A DNA stretch of 64,000 bases from NCBI RefSeq assembly GCF_000266945.1, contig NC_018025.1, forward strand, positions 4,716,001 through 4,780,000, read 5' to 3'. Both the position numbers and the translations under genes were made by a program. The notes under the pieces are model-generated. The model made no database searches and had not been told where the DNA came from. It was given only the letters and a program-made list of their open reading frames with translations. Shown here piece after piece: positions 28,389 through 37,714 of this stretch. Origin of the DNA: Desulfomonile tiedjei DSM 6799 (GTDB lineage: Bacteria > Desulfobacterota > Desulfomonilia > Desulfomonilales > Desulfomonilaceae). Every line of letters starts with the position of its first letter. Within the stretch, counting starts at the first letter, position 1.

Positions 28389-29106
28389 AATCGGCTCCCA
28401 GGTAAGCTCGGATCACCTCCGGATGGTTCGCCACTTCCTCCGGTTTCCCGTCGGCAATCTTTACCCCGTGATGAAGCGCCATTATGCGCGAACAGGATTC
28501 CATGATGGCCTTCATCACATGTTCGATCATGAAAATCGTGACCCTGTATTCATCCCTGATCCGGAAAGTCAGTTCGATTGCCCCCAGAATTTCCTTACGA
28601 TTCAGGCCTGCAAAGACTTCGTCCAGGAGTATGATTTCTGGTCTGGAGCCAAGTGCCCGTGCCACCTCGAGCCGTTTTCTGTCCTCCAGGACCAACTGTC
28701 CCGGAAGGCTGTAAGCTTTTGCTGCCAACCCCGTAAATCGGAGAATTTCGTACGCTTTATCTTTGGCTTCCGTGGACTCGGAAATTCCCATGCGGCCGTA
28801 GAGCACCGCAATAGCAACATTCTCTACGAGAGTGAGATCCATGAGCGGCCGGACGATCTGAAAAGTCCGCCCTATCCCCATGGCTGCGATGCGGTGAGGT
28901 GGTTTCCCGCTGATACGCTCACCCAGGAGACTCACCTCACCTCCATCAGGTTTGTAGAAACCGGAAATCACATTGAAGAGAGTAGTCTTGCCTGACCCGT
29001 TAGGTCCAATAAGGCCGACAATTTCTCCCCTGTTCACCTCGAAATCAACGTCGGAGAGAGCGACAAGTCCGCCAAACCTTTTGGTTATCCCTGATCCTTT
29101 AAGCAT
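28375..29106 (-). CDS. livG: Branched-chain-type ABC transporter ATPase (LivG)
   Basis: About 243 residues from ATG at 29106; the frame is open to 29169 but family proteins begin at …ITKRFGGLVALSDV. Walker A GPNGSGKTT, then the LivG-specific long insertion with RTFQIVRPL. The signature position reads LVLEDRKRLEVARALG, where LSGG-like residues are replaced by LVLED. Walker B IILLDEVFAGLN. The unusual signature motif is worth checking but the protein is otherwise complete. Confidence 0.92.
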   Translation of the reverse strand: MLKGSGITKRFGGLVALSDVDFEVNRGEIVGLIGPNGSGKTTLFNVISGFYKPDGGEVSLLGERISGKPPHRIAAMGIGRTFQIVRPLMDLTLVENVAIAVLYGRMGISESTEAKDKAYEILRFTGLAAKAYSLPGQLVLEDRKRLEVARALGSRPEIILLDEVFAGLNRKEILGAIELTFRIRDEYRVTIFMIEHVMKAIMESCSRIMALHHGVKIADGKPEEVANHPEVIRAYLGADYAGN

Positions 29107-29214
29107 GGAACAGCCTTTCGCCGCGGCGGACAAAAATGTCCCGTTGCGCACGGGACTGTGTGCTCCCACCGATCACAGTGTGTGACTCGAAGCATTGAAT
29201 TGAGAAAAAGACTT

Positions 29215-30000
29215 TCAGTCCTCTTCTACTATGGCAACCGGCCGCACCCAGCCTGCGCTGGCACCCTTGATCTTCACAGGGAAACAGCACACAGTAAAGC
29301 CGTGTGACCTGCCGATTGCCGAGAGGTTGGCCATCTTTTCCATATGGCAGTAGCCGATTTCTATACCTGCAAAATGCGCTTCCCAAATTACTTTGGGATC
29401 GCCGGTCTCCTGAAAATCTTTCGCGAGGAATGGCAGGGGTCGGTCCCAACTCCAAGCGTCGATACCGACAACTCGGATCCCCTTTTCCGTCAGAAAGAGA
29501 GTGCTTTCTCTGTCCATACCCGGCCCTTTTACCAGGTATTCCGGAGTTCCCCACGCTGAATCCGCTCCTGTCTGAATCAGCACAATATCCAACGGCTTGA
29601 GCTCATATCCGATTTCATCAAGCGATTTCTCCACGTCAGCCGCGGTAATACGATCTCCGTCGGATTTGTGCCGAAAATCCAGAACAACACCATCGGCAAA
29701 ACACCATTCCAGAGGAATTTCATCTACGCACAGAGCCTTTTTGCCTCCGTCCATAGTAGGGTGATAATGGTACGGCGCATCCAAATGTGTACCACTGTGT
29801 GTGGTAAGCGTAAGGAACTCTACCGCCCAGCCGAGCCCCCCGGGTAACTGATCCGTCGTTACACCGGGGAAAAACATCTTCATCTGCTCGGCCCCGCCTG
29901 CATGGTCCAAGTAATCGATTTTCGGGATCATCATAGGCGGGTCGCTCGGAAGTCCTGCTTCTATAGCAATACTCAGATCGACCAAGCGCTTGCGACCCAT
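29215..30000 (-). CDS. Cyclase-family metal-dependent hydrolase
   Basis: 261 residues. Belongs to the kynurenine-formamidase/cyclase family: the metal motif HSGTHLDAPYHYH is at 68-80, with LSIAIEAGLPSDPP at the N-terminus and a late AWSWDRPL. These enzymes hydrolyse amides, cyclic imides or esters. It starts 5 bases after the TetR gene and is cotranscribed with it, making it the first dedicated enzyme of the cluster. Kynurenine as substrate is not implied. Confidence 0.88.
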   Translation of the reverse strand: MGRKRLVDLSIAIEAGLPSDPPMMIPKIDYLDHAGGAEQMKMFFPGVTTDQLPGGLGWAVEFLTLTTHSGTHLDAPYHYHPTMDGGKKALCVDEIPLEWCFADGVVLDFRHKSDGDRITAADVEKSLDEIGYELKPLDIVLIQTGADSAWGTPEYLVKGPGMDRESTLFLTEKGIRVVGIDAWSWDRPLPFLAKDFQETGDPKVIWEAHFAGIEIGYCHMEKMANLSAIGRSHGFTVCCFPVKIKGASAGWVRPVAIVEED

Positions 30001-30005
30001 AGTTG

Positions 30006-30734
30006 TTACCTGCCTACTTTAACAAGCTTCGGTTTCTTCAATGGTTCGGAAATAGTCTTTCTTACAAGTTTCTTCCTGGCTACCGGAATAGGTTTCTCCT
30101 CTTCCTTCTCTTGCGCTTCCGCGCGTATTCCTTCCAGGAAGATTTTTGCGCAATCGTGACTAAGTTCCTCTACGGTCACGAACTCCATCTGCTTCATTAC
30201 ATTTTTGTAAATCGCGAGATTGGATATCATGGCTTGATAGCAGAAGATTACCGTTCTGGGATCGAGATCCTTGAAGGCGCCCTCTGTAATGCGCTGGCCT
30301 ACATATTCCGACAAGCGACTGATCATGAGGGTGTCTTTTTTGTGGAAATGAACTCTATGGAACCGGTCTTCCTTCAGCCGTGCATACATGAGTATCTTAA
30401 AGATCTCTCGATCTTCTCTGTTTACCGTGTGTCCCAGAATGTGACGGGCAAACGCCTCGAAAACTGCAAAATCGTCCTTACGCTGGATCGGTTCTGCAAG
30501 ATCTTTGTCCATGGGGTGGCCTTTATAGGCCGCCTCGGCTATGGTTTCGTAAATGTTCTGTTTTGACCCGAATAGCTGAATTATTCTCGGCCTGCTGACT
30601 CCCACTTTCTCTGCTATATCGTCGAGGGTGGCTTCCGCATATCCCTTTTTGGCAAAGAGTGTGCGTGCAGCCGAGAGAATCTGCGCCTTCCGGTCATCAG
30701 AAGACAGCTTCTGTTGCATTTTTGGTTTTTTCAT
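30006..30734 (-). CDS. TetR-family transcriptional regulator
   Basis: 242 residues. N-terminal HTH (RKAQILSAARTLFAKKGYAEATLDDIAEKVGVSRPRIIQLFGSK compressed pattern, about 15-60), then an all-helical ligand domain. Unusual lysine/proline-rich tail after residue 205 (KEEEKPIP…KKPKLVKVGR). First gene of the leftward cluster. Two palindromes lie just upstream of its promoter, so autoregulation in response to the imported compound or its CoA ester is likely. Confidence 0.9.
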   Translation of the reverse strand: MKKPKMQQKLSSDDRKAQILSAARTLFAKKGYAEATLDDIAEKVGVSRPRIIQLFGSKQNIYETIAEAAYKGHPMDKDLAEPIQRKDDFAVFEAFARHILGHTVNREDREIFKILMYARLKEDRFHRVHFHKKDTLMISRLSEYVGQRITEGAFKDLDPRTVIFCYQAMISNLAIYKNVMKQMEFVTVEELSHDCAKIFLEGIRAEAQEKEEEKPIPVARKKLVRKTISEPLKKPKLVKVGR

Positions 30735-30837
30735 GATGTGAATCCGAATTTACACCCGCCAGGTGGCCAATACATCCCCCTTTGCGGGAGAATAAAATAT
30801 ATAGAGCGACTGCTGGATATGAGATCGCTTTGTGACA

Positions 30838-30866
30838 TCTATAAATTACGTTATCTCGGTTGTCAA
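30838..30866 (-). promoter_or_regulatory. Sigma-70 promoter of the TetR/cyclase cluster
   Basis: Minus strand: TTGACA (30861-30866), exactly 17 bases, TATAGA (30838-30843). Five of six -10 positions fit. The start of transcription should lie near 30830, giving a leader of about 95 bases before tetR. Confidence 0.75.
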
Positions 30867-30875
30867 GCTTTTTGT

Positions 30876-30918
30876 CTTACTGACGGGTAAGTCATCCGTT
30901 TTCTTACTCTAATAAGAA
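30876..30918. promoter_or_regulatory. Two palindromes, candidate TetR operator
   Basis: CTTAC-6-GTAAG (30876-30891) and TTCTTA-6-TAAGAA (30901-30918). Both share the core CTTACT and a 6-base spacer and are 25 bases apart, on the upstream side of the -35 box. TetR dimers bind such symmetrical sites. Position upstream of -35 could mean regulation of a rightward transcript too. Confidence 0.5.
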
Positions 30919-31079
30919 CTCCGACCACGTTTCCCCCTCTCGTATGTACGCTAAATAAGGCTGATTATGAGCCACGATTATCCGTGCGCACTCAACTCTT
31001 GTGTCGCAACTTGTTACGAAATATGCAGCGTCAGTAAGCATATAATCGCCATCCACCCGTTTTTCTCCGCGCCCGACGA

Positions 31080-31107
31080 TTGACTATTTTACTGTTCGTG
31101 ATATGTG
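31080..31107 (+). promoter_or_regulatory. Candidate promoter of ileS-lspA
   Basis: TTGACT (31080-31085), 16 bases, TATGTG (31102-31107). Moderate match, about 95 bases before the ileS start. Confidence 0.4.
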
Positions 31108-31135
31108 TAATGGTTTGTTGAACTGCATGTCAGTA

Positions 31136-31157
31136 CGGCCGAATCGGCCGGATTTTT
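31136..31157 (+). terminator. Terminator-like hairpin in the ileS leader
   Basis: CGGCCG-AAT-CGGCCG, a 6-bp GC stem followed by GATTTTT, located 47 bases before the ileS start and downstream of the candidate promoter. It could work as an attenuator. No T-box or leader-peptide features were seen. Confidence 0.45.
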
Positions 31158-31203
31158 ACTCAGGAAGGACGGCGACCGGATTCGTCACCGTCGGAGGCGT
31201 CCA

Positions 31204-33999
31204 ATGGATTACAAAAACACCTTGAATCTGCCCCAAACAGCCTTCCCTATGAAAGCAAACCTGCCCAAGCGAGAGCCGGATCTTCTCAAGAAATGGGAAG
31301 AAGAAGAGATCTATTCGAAAATACTTGAAACAAGCAAGGGCAGGAAAAAATACATTTTGCACGACGGCCCCCCGTATGCCAACGGCCATATTCACCTGGG
31401 AACCGCGCTGAACAAAATTTTGAAAGATATGATCGTCAAATCCAGATTTATGGCGGGGTTTGACTCCGACTATGTTCCGGGCTGGGACTGTCATGGCTTA
31501 CCCATCGAGCATCAAGTGGATAAGGAACTCGGCGCAGAAAAGGCCAAGATGAATTATGTCGAGATTCGCCGCCGCTGCAGAGGTTATGCTGAAAAATTCA
31601 TCGATATTCAGCGGGAGGAATTCAAACGACTCGGCGTATTCGGCGAATGGCAGGACCCGTATCTGACGATGAAATACAAGTATCAGGCTACCATCGTCCG
31701 GGAACTGGGTAAATTCTTCGCAAATGGGTCAGTCTATCGCGGTAAGAAACCGGTGTACTGGTGTGCTTCGTGTGTTACTGCGCTTGCGGAAGCTGAAGTG
31801 GAATATATGGACGATTCAAGCCCGTCCATTTACGTGCGATTCGCTGCAATCGACGATTTCTCCCAAAGAATACCCGAAGTCAAGGACAAGAAAGTCTTCG
31901 TGGTAATCTGGACCACGACTCCATGGACCATTCCTGCGAATCTGGCAATAGCAGTGCACCCGGATGAATCGTATGCAGCCGTCCAAGTAGGTGAGGAAGT
32001 TTACATTCTCGCTGAAAGACTTGTCCCGATAAATATGGATGCTTTCGGCATATCCGATTATCGGATTATTGCACGGTTTCAAGGCAAGATCCTGGAAGGG
32101 CTCAAAGCGCGGCATCCTCTGTACGACCGCGAATCGCAACTCATCCTCGCGCCTTTTGTAACACTCGACGCGGGCACCGGTTGCGTTCATGTGGCTCCCG
32201 GCCATGGGCAAGAGGACTATGAAGTGGGCCGCAAGTACGGCATTGAAGTGTACGCGCCTGTTGACGATCGAGGAATCTTCACCGATGATGTTGAGTTCTT
32301 TGCCGGAAAATTCGTTTTTGCCGCGAACAAGGATGTCATCGCCAAATTGAAAGAGGTTGGTGCACTCATGGCATCCGAAACCATGAGCCATAGCTATCCT
32401 CATTGTTGGCGATGCAAAAAACCCGTTATCTATCGGGCAACGTTCCAATGGTTCATCTCCATGGAGAACACCGGTCTCAGGAACAAAGCTCTGAAAGAGA
32501 TCGATACAGTCGGATGGATTCCCAAGTGGGGCCGCGACAGAATCTACGGTATGATTCAGCACAGACCGGACTGGTGCATTTCGCGTCAGCGAGCATGGGG
32601 AGTTCCGATCACCGCGCTCAGATGCGCGGATTGCGATGACATTGTAGCGCCCCCTGAATTGTTTGAAAAAGTTGCTCAATTGTTTGAAGAGCAAGGAGCT
32701 GACGTTTGGTTCGAGCGCGATGTCACGGATCTTGCGCCTCCGGGAACCACATGCCCGTCGTGCGGAAGCTCCTCACTGATCAAGGAAACCGACATCCTGG
32801 ATGTGTGGTTCGATTCCGGGGTTAGCTGGGCCGCTGTGTGCGAGCAACGTCCCAATCTGGATTATCCTGCACAGCTTTACCTGGAAGGGAGCGATCAGCA
32901 TCGAGGATGGTTCCACAGCGCATTGCTGACTTCCGTGGGTACGCGCGGAAGAGCGCCCTATGACGCGGTCCTTACACACGGATTCGTGGTTGACGGTCAG
33001 GGTAAGAAGATGTCCAAGTCACTCGGAAACGTAATCCAGCCCGGAGAAATCATTGACAAGTACGGTGCGGACATTTTGAGGCTTTGGGTCTCTGCAGAAG
33101 ATTACCGAGACGATATCAGGATTTCAAAAGAGATTCTTGAACGGCTTTCCGAAGCGTACCGGCGCATTCGGAATACCTGCAGGTTTCTCCTGGGAAATCT
33201 TGCCGATTTCGATCCACAGCAGCACATGATGCCGGTTGCAGACATGAAGCAACTTGACAGGTACGCTTTGCACCGACTCAATGCAGTGATCGCAAGGATT
33301 CGGAATGCGTATGAAAATTTCGAGTTTCATGTGGTATTTCACACGCTGTACAACTATTGCACGGTTGACCTGTCCTCCTTGTATTTGGATATTCTGAAGG
33401 ACCGCCTCTATGTGGAGAGAACCGACGGTACGCTTCGAAGATCTGCTCAAAGTGCACTGTACCGAATCCTGGATGCCCTTGTAAGGCTTATGGCGCCCAT
33501 CATTACGTTTACTGCCGAGGAAGTGTGGTCAGCCTTCAAAGGAGACCACGCGAGCAGCATCCATTTGACGGAATTTCCCGAGACGATTGGTGGAGTGGAT
33601 CTTACAGCGGAAGAGAAGAATCGCTGGGATGCGATGTTCTCACTGAGGCAGGATGTTGCAAAATCTCTCGAGGAGGCGAGAGCTTCCAAGATGATCGGAT
33701 CGTCACTGGAAGCGAAGGTCCTGATCGAGGTCCATCCTGCTCTGGTTACAGCGATCAGGGAAACGGAAGATCCGGCAGGATTCTTCATTGTCTCGCAGAT
33801 CGAGGTACGGGAAAACGGCTCAGATCCTGCGGAAGGCGAGGAGATACCTGCCCCGAAAATCACCGTTACCCGGGCGGAAGGCGGAAAGTGCCCCCGATGC
33901 TGGACGTGGAACCCGGGAGTCGGCGCGGACGAGATATACACGGAAGTGTGTCCCCGATGTGCGGGAGTCCTCCGTGAGTCAGGCGTTTCGCCGGATTGA
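31204..33999 (+). CDS. ileS: Isoleucyl-tRNA synthetase
   Basis: 931 residues. Charges tRNA-Ile in the cytoplasm. HIGH motif as HIHLG (62-66) after [13 protein letters not shown] at about 602-606, and a C-terminal zinc site CPRCWTW…CPRC (near 898-923), typical of bacterial type-1 IleRS. GGAGG is 7 bases before the ATG. The stop overlaps the start of lspA, the common ileS-lspA arrangement. Confidence 0.97.
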   Translation: MDYKNTLNLPQTAFPMKANLPKREPDLLKKWEEEEIYSKILETSKGRKKYILHDGPPYANGHIHLGTALNKILKDMIVKSRFMAGFDSDYVPGWDCHGLPIEHQVDKELGAEKAKMNYVEIRRRCRGYAEKFIDIQREEFKRLGVFGEWQDPYLTMKYKYQATIVRELGKFFANGSVYRGKKPVYWCASCVTALAEAEVEYMDDSSPSIYVRFAAIDDFSQRIPEVKDKKVFVVIWTTTPWTIPANLAIAVHPDESYAAVQVGEEVYILAERLVPINMDAFGISDYRIIARFQGKILEGLKARHPLYDRESQLILAPFVTLDAGTGCVHVAPGHGQEDYEVGRKYGIEVYAPVDDRGIFTDDVEFFAGKFVFAANKDVIAKLKEVGALMASETMSHSYPHCWRCKKPVIYRATFQWFISMENTGLRNKALKEIDTVGWIPKWGRDRIYGMIQHRPDWCISRQRAWGVPITALRCADCDDIVAPPELFEKVAQLFEEQGADVWFERDVTDLAPPGTTCPSCGSSSLIKETDILDVWFDSGVSWAAVCEQRPNLDYPAQLYLEGSDQHRGWFHSALLTSVGTRGRAPYDAVLTHGFVVDGQGKKMSKSLGNVIQPGEIIDKYGADILRLWVSAEDYRDDIRISKEILERLSEAYRRIRNTCRFLLGNLADFDPQQHMMPVADMKQLDRYALHRLNAVIARIRNAYENFEFHVVFHTLYNYCTVDLSSLYLDILKDRLYVERTDGTLRRSAQSALYRILDALVRLMAPIITFTAEEVWSAFKGDHASSIHLTEFPETIGGVDLTAEEKNRWDAMFSLRQDVAKSLEEARASKMIGSSLEAKVLIEVHPALVTAIRETEDPAGFFIVSQIEVRENGSDPAEGEEIPAPKITVTRAEGGKCPRCWTWNPGVGADEIYTEVCPRCAGVLRESGVSPD

Positions 34000-34520
34000 G
34001 CTTACTTGAAAACATGAAGGTGTCCAACCGAAGAAATATTTCAATGGCATTTGGCATAGCTCTTCTCATCGTGGTTGCGGATCAGTTCACCAAATATCTT
34101 GTAACCGCTTGGATTCCTTTACATACTGTATCCGAAGTAATCCCGGGATTCGTGAACCTCGTGCATGTCAGGAATCCCGGGGCAGCATTCGGGATATTCT
34201 CCGACTCTCAGTCTATGCTGACGCGTTGGTTCTTCGTATGTATTTCCATTGCAGCCGTAATGATCATTGGATGGCTGATACTCACGGGTGAAGATACGGA
34301 TACATACTTGCTCGTGGGTTACGCGTTATTCGTTGGAGGCGCGCTGGGAAATCTTATCGATCGGATCAGATTCGGGGCAGTAGTAGATTTCTTGGAATTG
34401 TATGTAAATAGCTTTCACTGGCCCGCGTTCAATGTGGCCGATTCCGCATTGTGCGTGGGCACCGCGCTGTTCTTCATTCATGTGCTTACCGCGAAAAAAC
34501 GAAACGGAGCCGAAGCCTGA
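33996..34520 (+). CDS. lspA: Lipoprotein signal peptidase
   Basis: 174 residues from TTG overlapping the ileS stop; an ATG at 34014 is an alternative (168 residues, closer to family length). Aspartyl protease of the inner membrane that removes signal peptides from prolipoproteins. Four membrane segments. Motifs: [41 protein letters not shown] and [11 protein letters not shown] with the two catalytic Asp. Confidence 0.96.
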   Translation: MSLLENMKVSNRRNISMAFGIALLIVVADQFTKYLVTAWIPLHTVSEVIPGFVNLVHVRNPGAAFGIFSDSQSMLTRWFFVCISIAAVMIIGWLILTGEDTDTYLLVGYALFVGGALGNLIDRIRFGAVVDFLELYVNSFHWPAFNVADSALCVGTALFFIHVLTAKKRNGAEA

Positions 34521-34575
34521 CGGTCCGCTGGAGAAAACACGGACATTCAGAGCTACGAACGCGAAATCACGACCA

Positions 34576-34760
34576 GAACAATTGCCAAGAGTTCTGACGT
34601 TTATTCCACGCTCCAATACAAGATATTAGTGGGGACCGGCGTCCCTGCCGGTCCATTCTGTCGATATCATTGGTCATATTGAAGATGTGCCGGCACGGAG
34701 GCTGGCACCCACCAATACTTCTACTCTCAATCGGACATTAATTTTGGTAATTGTTATAAA
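34576..34760 (-). repeat. MITE-like repeat family A, copy 4
   Basis: Full-length. Ends ACAATTGCCAAGAGTTCTGA and ATTTTGGTAATTGTTATAA are inverted relative to each other. Hairpins GACCGGCgtccctGCCGGTC and GTGCCGGCacggagGCTGGCAC are joined by the AT linker. It fills most of the 266-base space between lspA and the MBL-fold gene. Confidence 0.8.
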
Positions 34761-34786
34761 AACTTGCTCTGCTTTCTCTATTTCGT

Positions 34787-35524
34787 TCAGAAGTCTACCA
34801 CTTTGCCGTCATAGGCCATCTCATGGCTGATCGTAGAACCTCTTGCGAGCATGTCATTGTTCATATGTGTTAGAATCAGCCGCCTGGGATGTATCTCCGT
34901 GAGGTGTTTTTCCAGCGTGCTAAGATTCAGATGATACCTGATCGCCTTCTCATAGAAATAAGCCTCACAAACAAAAAGATCGGCTCCACGAGCTGCTTCC
35001 GCCAGCTCGTCGCACCAGTCTGCATCGCCGGAATACGTTAGAATGCGTCCCTCCGTCTCCACGCGAAGTGCGAAAGACAGCGACGCTGCAACGTGTTCGG
35101 TACTGACCACGTACGGAGTAACTGCCAAGTCGTTTACAACGGTCTGCACCCGAGGCTCCAATTCCAGAATTCGTATTTCGAATTTCTGCGGAATTTTGGA
35201 AGATCGGGGAAAGAACAGATCCATTGCTTGTGGCAACAGGCTGCGCAATCCCGGTGGTCCGGCGATCGTCAACGGAGTACTACGTTTCGAGAATTGTGCG
35301 TCGAGGATGAAATATGGCAGTCCTCCAAAGTGATCGACGTGATAATGCGTGATGAGGATTGTCTCAATGGAATCCGGCGAAACGCCGAATTGCTTCATGG
35401 CAATGAGGGACGATGCTCCGCAGTCCAGAAGAAATCGAGTGGTTGCGCTTTCCACCAGCATGCATGTGTTGAACCGCCCTCCACTTCCGAATGCGTCTCC
35501 GCTACCGAGAAATTGTAGCCGCAT
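34787..35524 (-). CDS. MBL-fold hydrolase, RNase Z/phosphodiesterase-like
   Basis: 245 residues. N-terminus MRLQFLGSGDAFGSGGRFNT and the motif HYHVDHFGG (60-68) place it with RNase Z-like and cyclic-nucleotide-phosphodiesterase-like MBL proteins; TYSGDADWCDEL supplies the bridging Asp and LTHM the late His. It lacks the long exosite arm of true tRNase Z, so phosphodiesterase activity on a small molecule is more likely. Confidence 0.85.
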   Translation of the reverse strand: MRLQFLGSGDAFGSGGRFNTCMLVESATTRFLLDCGASSLIAMKQFGVSPDSIETILITHYHVDHFGGLPYFILDAQFSKRSTPLTIAGPPGLRSLLPQAMDLFFPRSSKIPQKFEIRILELEPRVQTVVNDLAVTPYVVSTEHVAASLSFALRVETEGRILTYSGDADWCDELAEAARGADLFVCEAYFYEKAIRYHLNLSTLEKHLTEIHPRRLILTHMNNDMLARGSTISHEMAYDGKVVDF

Positions 35525-35704
35525 GGCTCAGTCTCCTTGTGCACCGCGTCGTGGAGCAAATGTTGGGGCCTTCCGGTAGAGAGGGTTCCGTATACGTTTC
35601 TCAGGGACACTTCGCGAAGATAGACCTGGAGGCAGACAAACAGCAAGAGAATTGTTGTCCGCTATTTTTCTGATCTCGCCTGCTTCGGGTACGATTCCGC
35701 CGAC

Positions 35705-36589
35705 CTATTTCGAGAATAATCCGCAGCCCCATTCGGATCGGATGATCTCTTGTTCGAGTCTGATATCGCCATGAGCCAGTATGTTTTTTACTTGATCCCA
35801 CTGGTCCAGAGGAACGCCGGAGACGATCAAGTATCGTCGAAACAGGCTCGCGAGCAGATCCTTGTTGGCCATGAGCGTCATGGGATCGAGATTGGCCGTT
35901 ACGATATCTGCAGACTCCCGGGTTTCCCGAAGTGACGCGCACGCCAATTTTACCGAATCTCCGACATTATTCAGCTCAAGATTCTTGCGAGCGGATTCCA
36001 CAGCAACCGGATCGTTGTCTACAGCTCGAACATCGGATGCTCCCAGTTTCACGCCCGCAATGGCAAGAATTCCGGATCCGCATCCCATGTCCAGCATCGT
36101 GAAACTCTCATGGGTTTTCCTTAATTGAGTTACAGCTTCTTCGAGAAGTTCGAGACATCCCCGGGTTGTTTCGTGGGTCCCGGTTCCGAATGCCTCCGCT
36201 GGTTCAATGATTATCAGATGTCTCTCGGTGGAGTCGGGAACCAGCCAGGGCGGAGCTATCAACAACGTCTCTCCGATATTCATCAGTTGAAAATTGTCTT
36301 GCCAAAGAGTTGCCCAGTTCTCGTGCTCAATGATGGAGACTTCCAGCCGAGGTTCCGGAGCGCCCGGGAAAAGCTCGCGTAACGATACAACGTACCTGAG
36401 GAGATCCGCGTGGACGGCTTCCCAATTTTCGGTGGGAAAATATGCGGTTATCACTGCCTGTTCTTCCGAGGTATCTTCCAGCACAAGTCCTTCGGACCCG
36501 TGTTCGTGGCAGAAATTGGCGACTGCATCTGCCAGGTCACGAACCACAAAGATACGTGCATTCATCCATTTCAGATTGGCTGTATTCAT
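35705..36589 (-). CDS. prmA: Ribosomal protein L11 methyltransferase
   Basis: 294 residues. SAM-dependent methylation of L11 lysines and N-terminus. N-terminal substrate domain (1-85), then EPAEAFGTGTHETTRGCLELLE, SAM-binding LDMGCGSGILAIAGVKLGA and VTANLDP. Family members usually have NI(L/V)A at the last motif; here NLDP, so a related lysine methyltransferase cannot be excluded. Stands alone with its own ~220-base upstream space. Confidence 0.88.
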   Translation of the reverse strand: MNTANLKWMNARIFVVRDLADAVANFCHEHGSEGLVLEDTSEEQAVITAYFPTENWEAVHADLLRYVVSLRELFPGAPEPRLEVSIIEHENWATLWQDNFQLMNIGETLLIAPPWLVPDSTERHLIIIEPAEAFGTGTHETTRGCLELLEEAVTQLRKTHESFTMLDMGCGSGILAIAGVKLGASDVRAVDNDPVAVESARKNLELNNVGDSVKLACASLRETRESADIVTANLDPMTLMANKDLLASLFRRYLIVSGVPLDQWDQVKNILAHGDIRLEQEIIRSEWGCGLFSK

Positions 36590-36809
36590 CCGAATTATCC
36601 TGCGTATAAATCTTCAGAGGAATTATATACCAAGTGACGACAGGAGTACGGTCGAGGCCGTGTGCACGAGGAAAAAAGCGCGGCATGTGGGGATTAAAGA
36701 ATGCTACCGCATGGAGAGGAAGGGATGCGGGGAGACCTGCACTCCCCGCGACTTGCCTGCATGATCAAACACTACCTGAGACATAGCTACCCGGCACGGT
36801 GCCGGTTCT

Positions 36810-37157
36810 CTAATCGGTGGATTTCATACACTGTTTGGCTTCTTCTGAAGCTTGTCGGTAAAGCTCTCGAAATTTGTTCTCCAGTGCCCTATTTTCGTCG
36901 TATTGAGTGAAGAGTTGATCTATTGCGGCAATTGTGGCCTCATTCTTGGGCTGCCGCGCCATGGCTTCAATCTGCTGCATGAGCACTTTGGCGATACGAT
37001 TATGCTGCGTTGAACGAGCTTCATACGCACGCGCCTGATTCAAGAGCTCCTGGCATACGACGAGAAACTGCGTACGCTCTGTGCCGGCGTACCCATTTGA
37101 AGCGCATATTCCCAGAATCAAGAGAACGATGATTATTGAAGCTGCCCTGAGGTTCAT
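36810..37157 (-). CDS. Small exported helical protein
   Basis: About 115 residues from ATG at 37157, with GAGAGGG upstream; the frame is open 12 codons further but that part precedes the signal peptide. Signal peptide residues 1-24 (…ICASNGYAG), then a mostly helical, Gln/Ala/Glu-rich chain with two cysteines (VVCQELL and AKQCMKS) near its ends, able to bridge. Periplasmic. No family recognised. Confidence 0.7.
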   Translation of the reverse strand: MNLRAASIIIVLLILGICASNGYAGTERTQFLVVCQELLNQARAYEARSTQHNRIAKVLMQQIEAMARQPKNEATIAAIDQLFTQYDENRALENKFRELYRQASEEAKQCMKSTD

Positions 37158-37714
37158 CTGTGACCCTCTCGATTTTTCTTGCCCATATAGCACATTAAGA
37201 TATTTTTTAAAATATTTTTTTAGTATTTATGGATAACCATCAATTATTTTTAGCTTAAGCATCAAGGTGAGTCAAAAAAACGCGCGCCGCTTGCGCATTG
37301 CTCACAGGCTGATTTTATGCAACAATCATAACTGTCTCTTTATAATGGCGAAAAATGTGCATATGAAATTCCCGCGGTGCCGTGGTTTCCGACGCACTAA
37401 ACGGATATTGAAGACACGCTTGGTCCTGCCCTGTCCTCTCTGGACCCAAAGCCCTTCTGCTCCAAGTTCATGAGCTCAAGAGAAGGGACCTTTGATAAGG
37501 CTTTGCGGCTGTTCTCATTCGCCTTATATTGGACCGCGAATTTTCCGTGACATGCTTTGTACCAATGGGCTATCAAAGAGGTCACAATGCTGAAGCCGGC
37601 TCCGGTGGGTCTCCGAAGCGAAGTCAGGCTGTGCCGTCCGTAGCGGAGGAAATGTCATAAGCATAATCCGCCAGGATCCGAAGAATCGACAAAAGGCCAT
37701 TGAGGAGGAAACTC
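37158..37714. other. Gap upstream of mtnA
   Basis: 557 bases. The left 100 bases are very AT-rich (promoter-like for the exported protein, no clean hexamers). A frame at 37267-37473 is Arg/Lys/Cys-rich and unconvincing. GC-rich segments at 37590-37680 could fold but match no riboswitch I know. Confidence 0.4.

Noticed and set aside
37267-37473. 68-codon frame upstream of mtnA
   Set aside because: Basic, Cys-rich translation with no ribosome site, in an AT-rich regulatory region.
37590-37700. Possible SAM or methionine-type riboswitch before mtnA
   Set aside because: GC-rich and foldable, but no conserved core of any SAM riboswitch class could be matched by eye.
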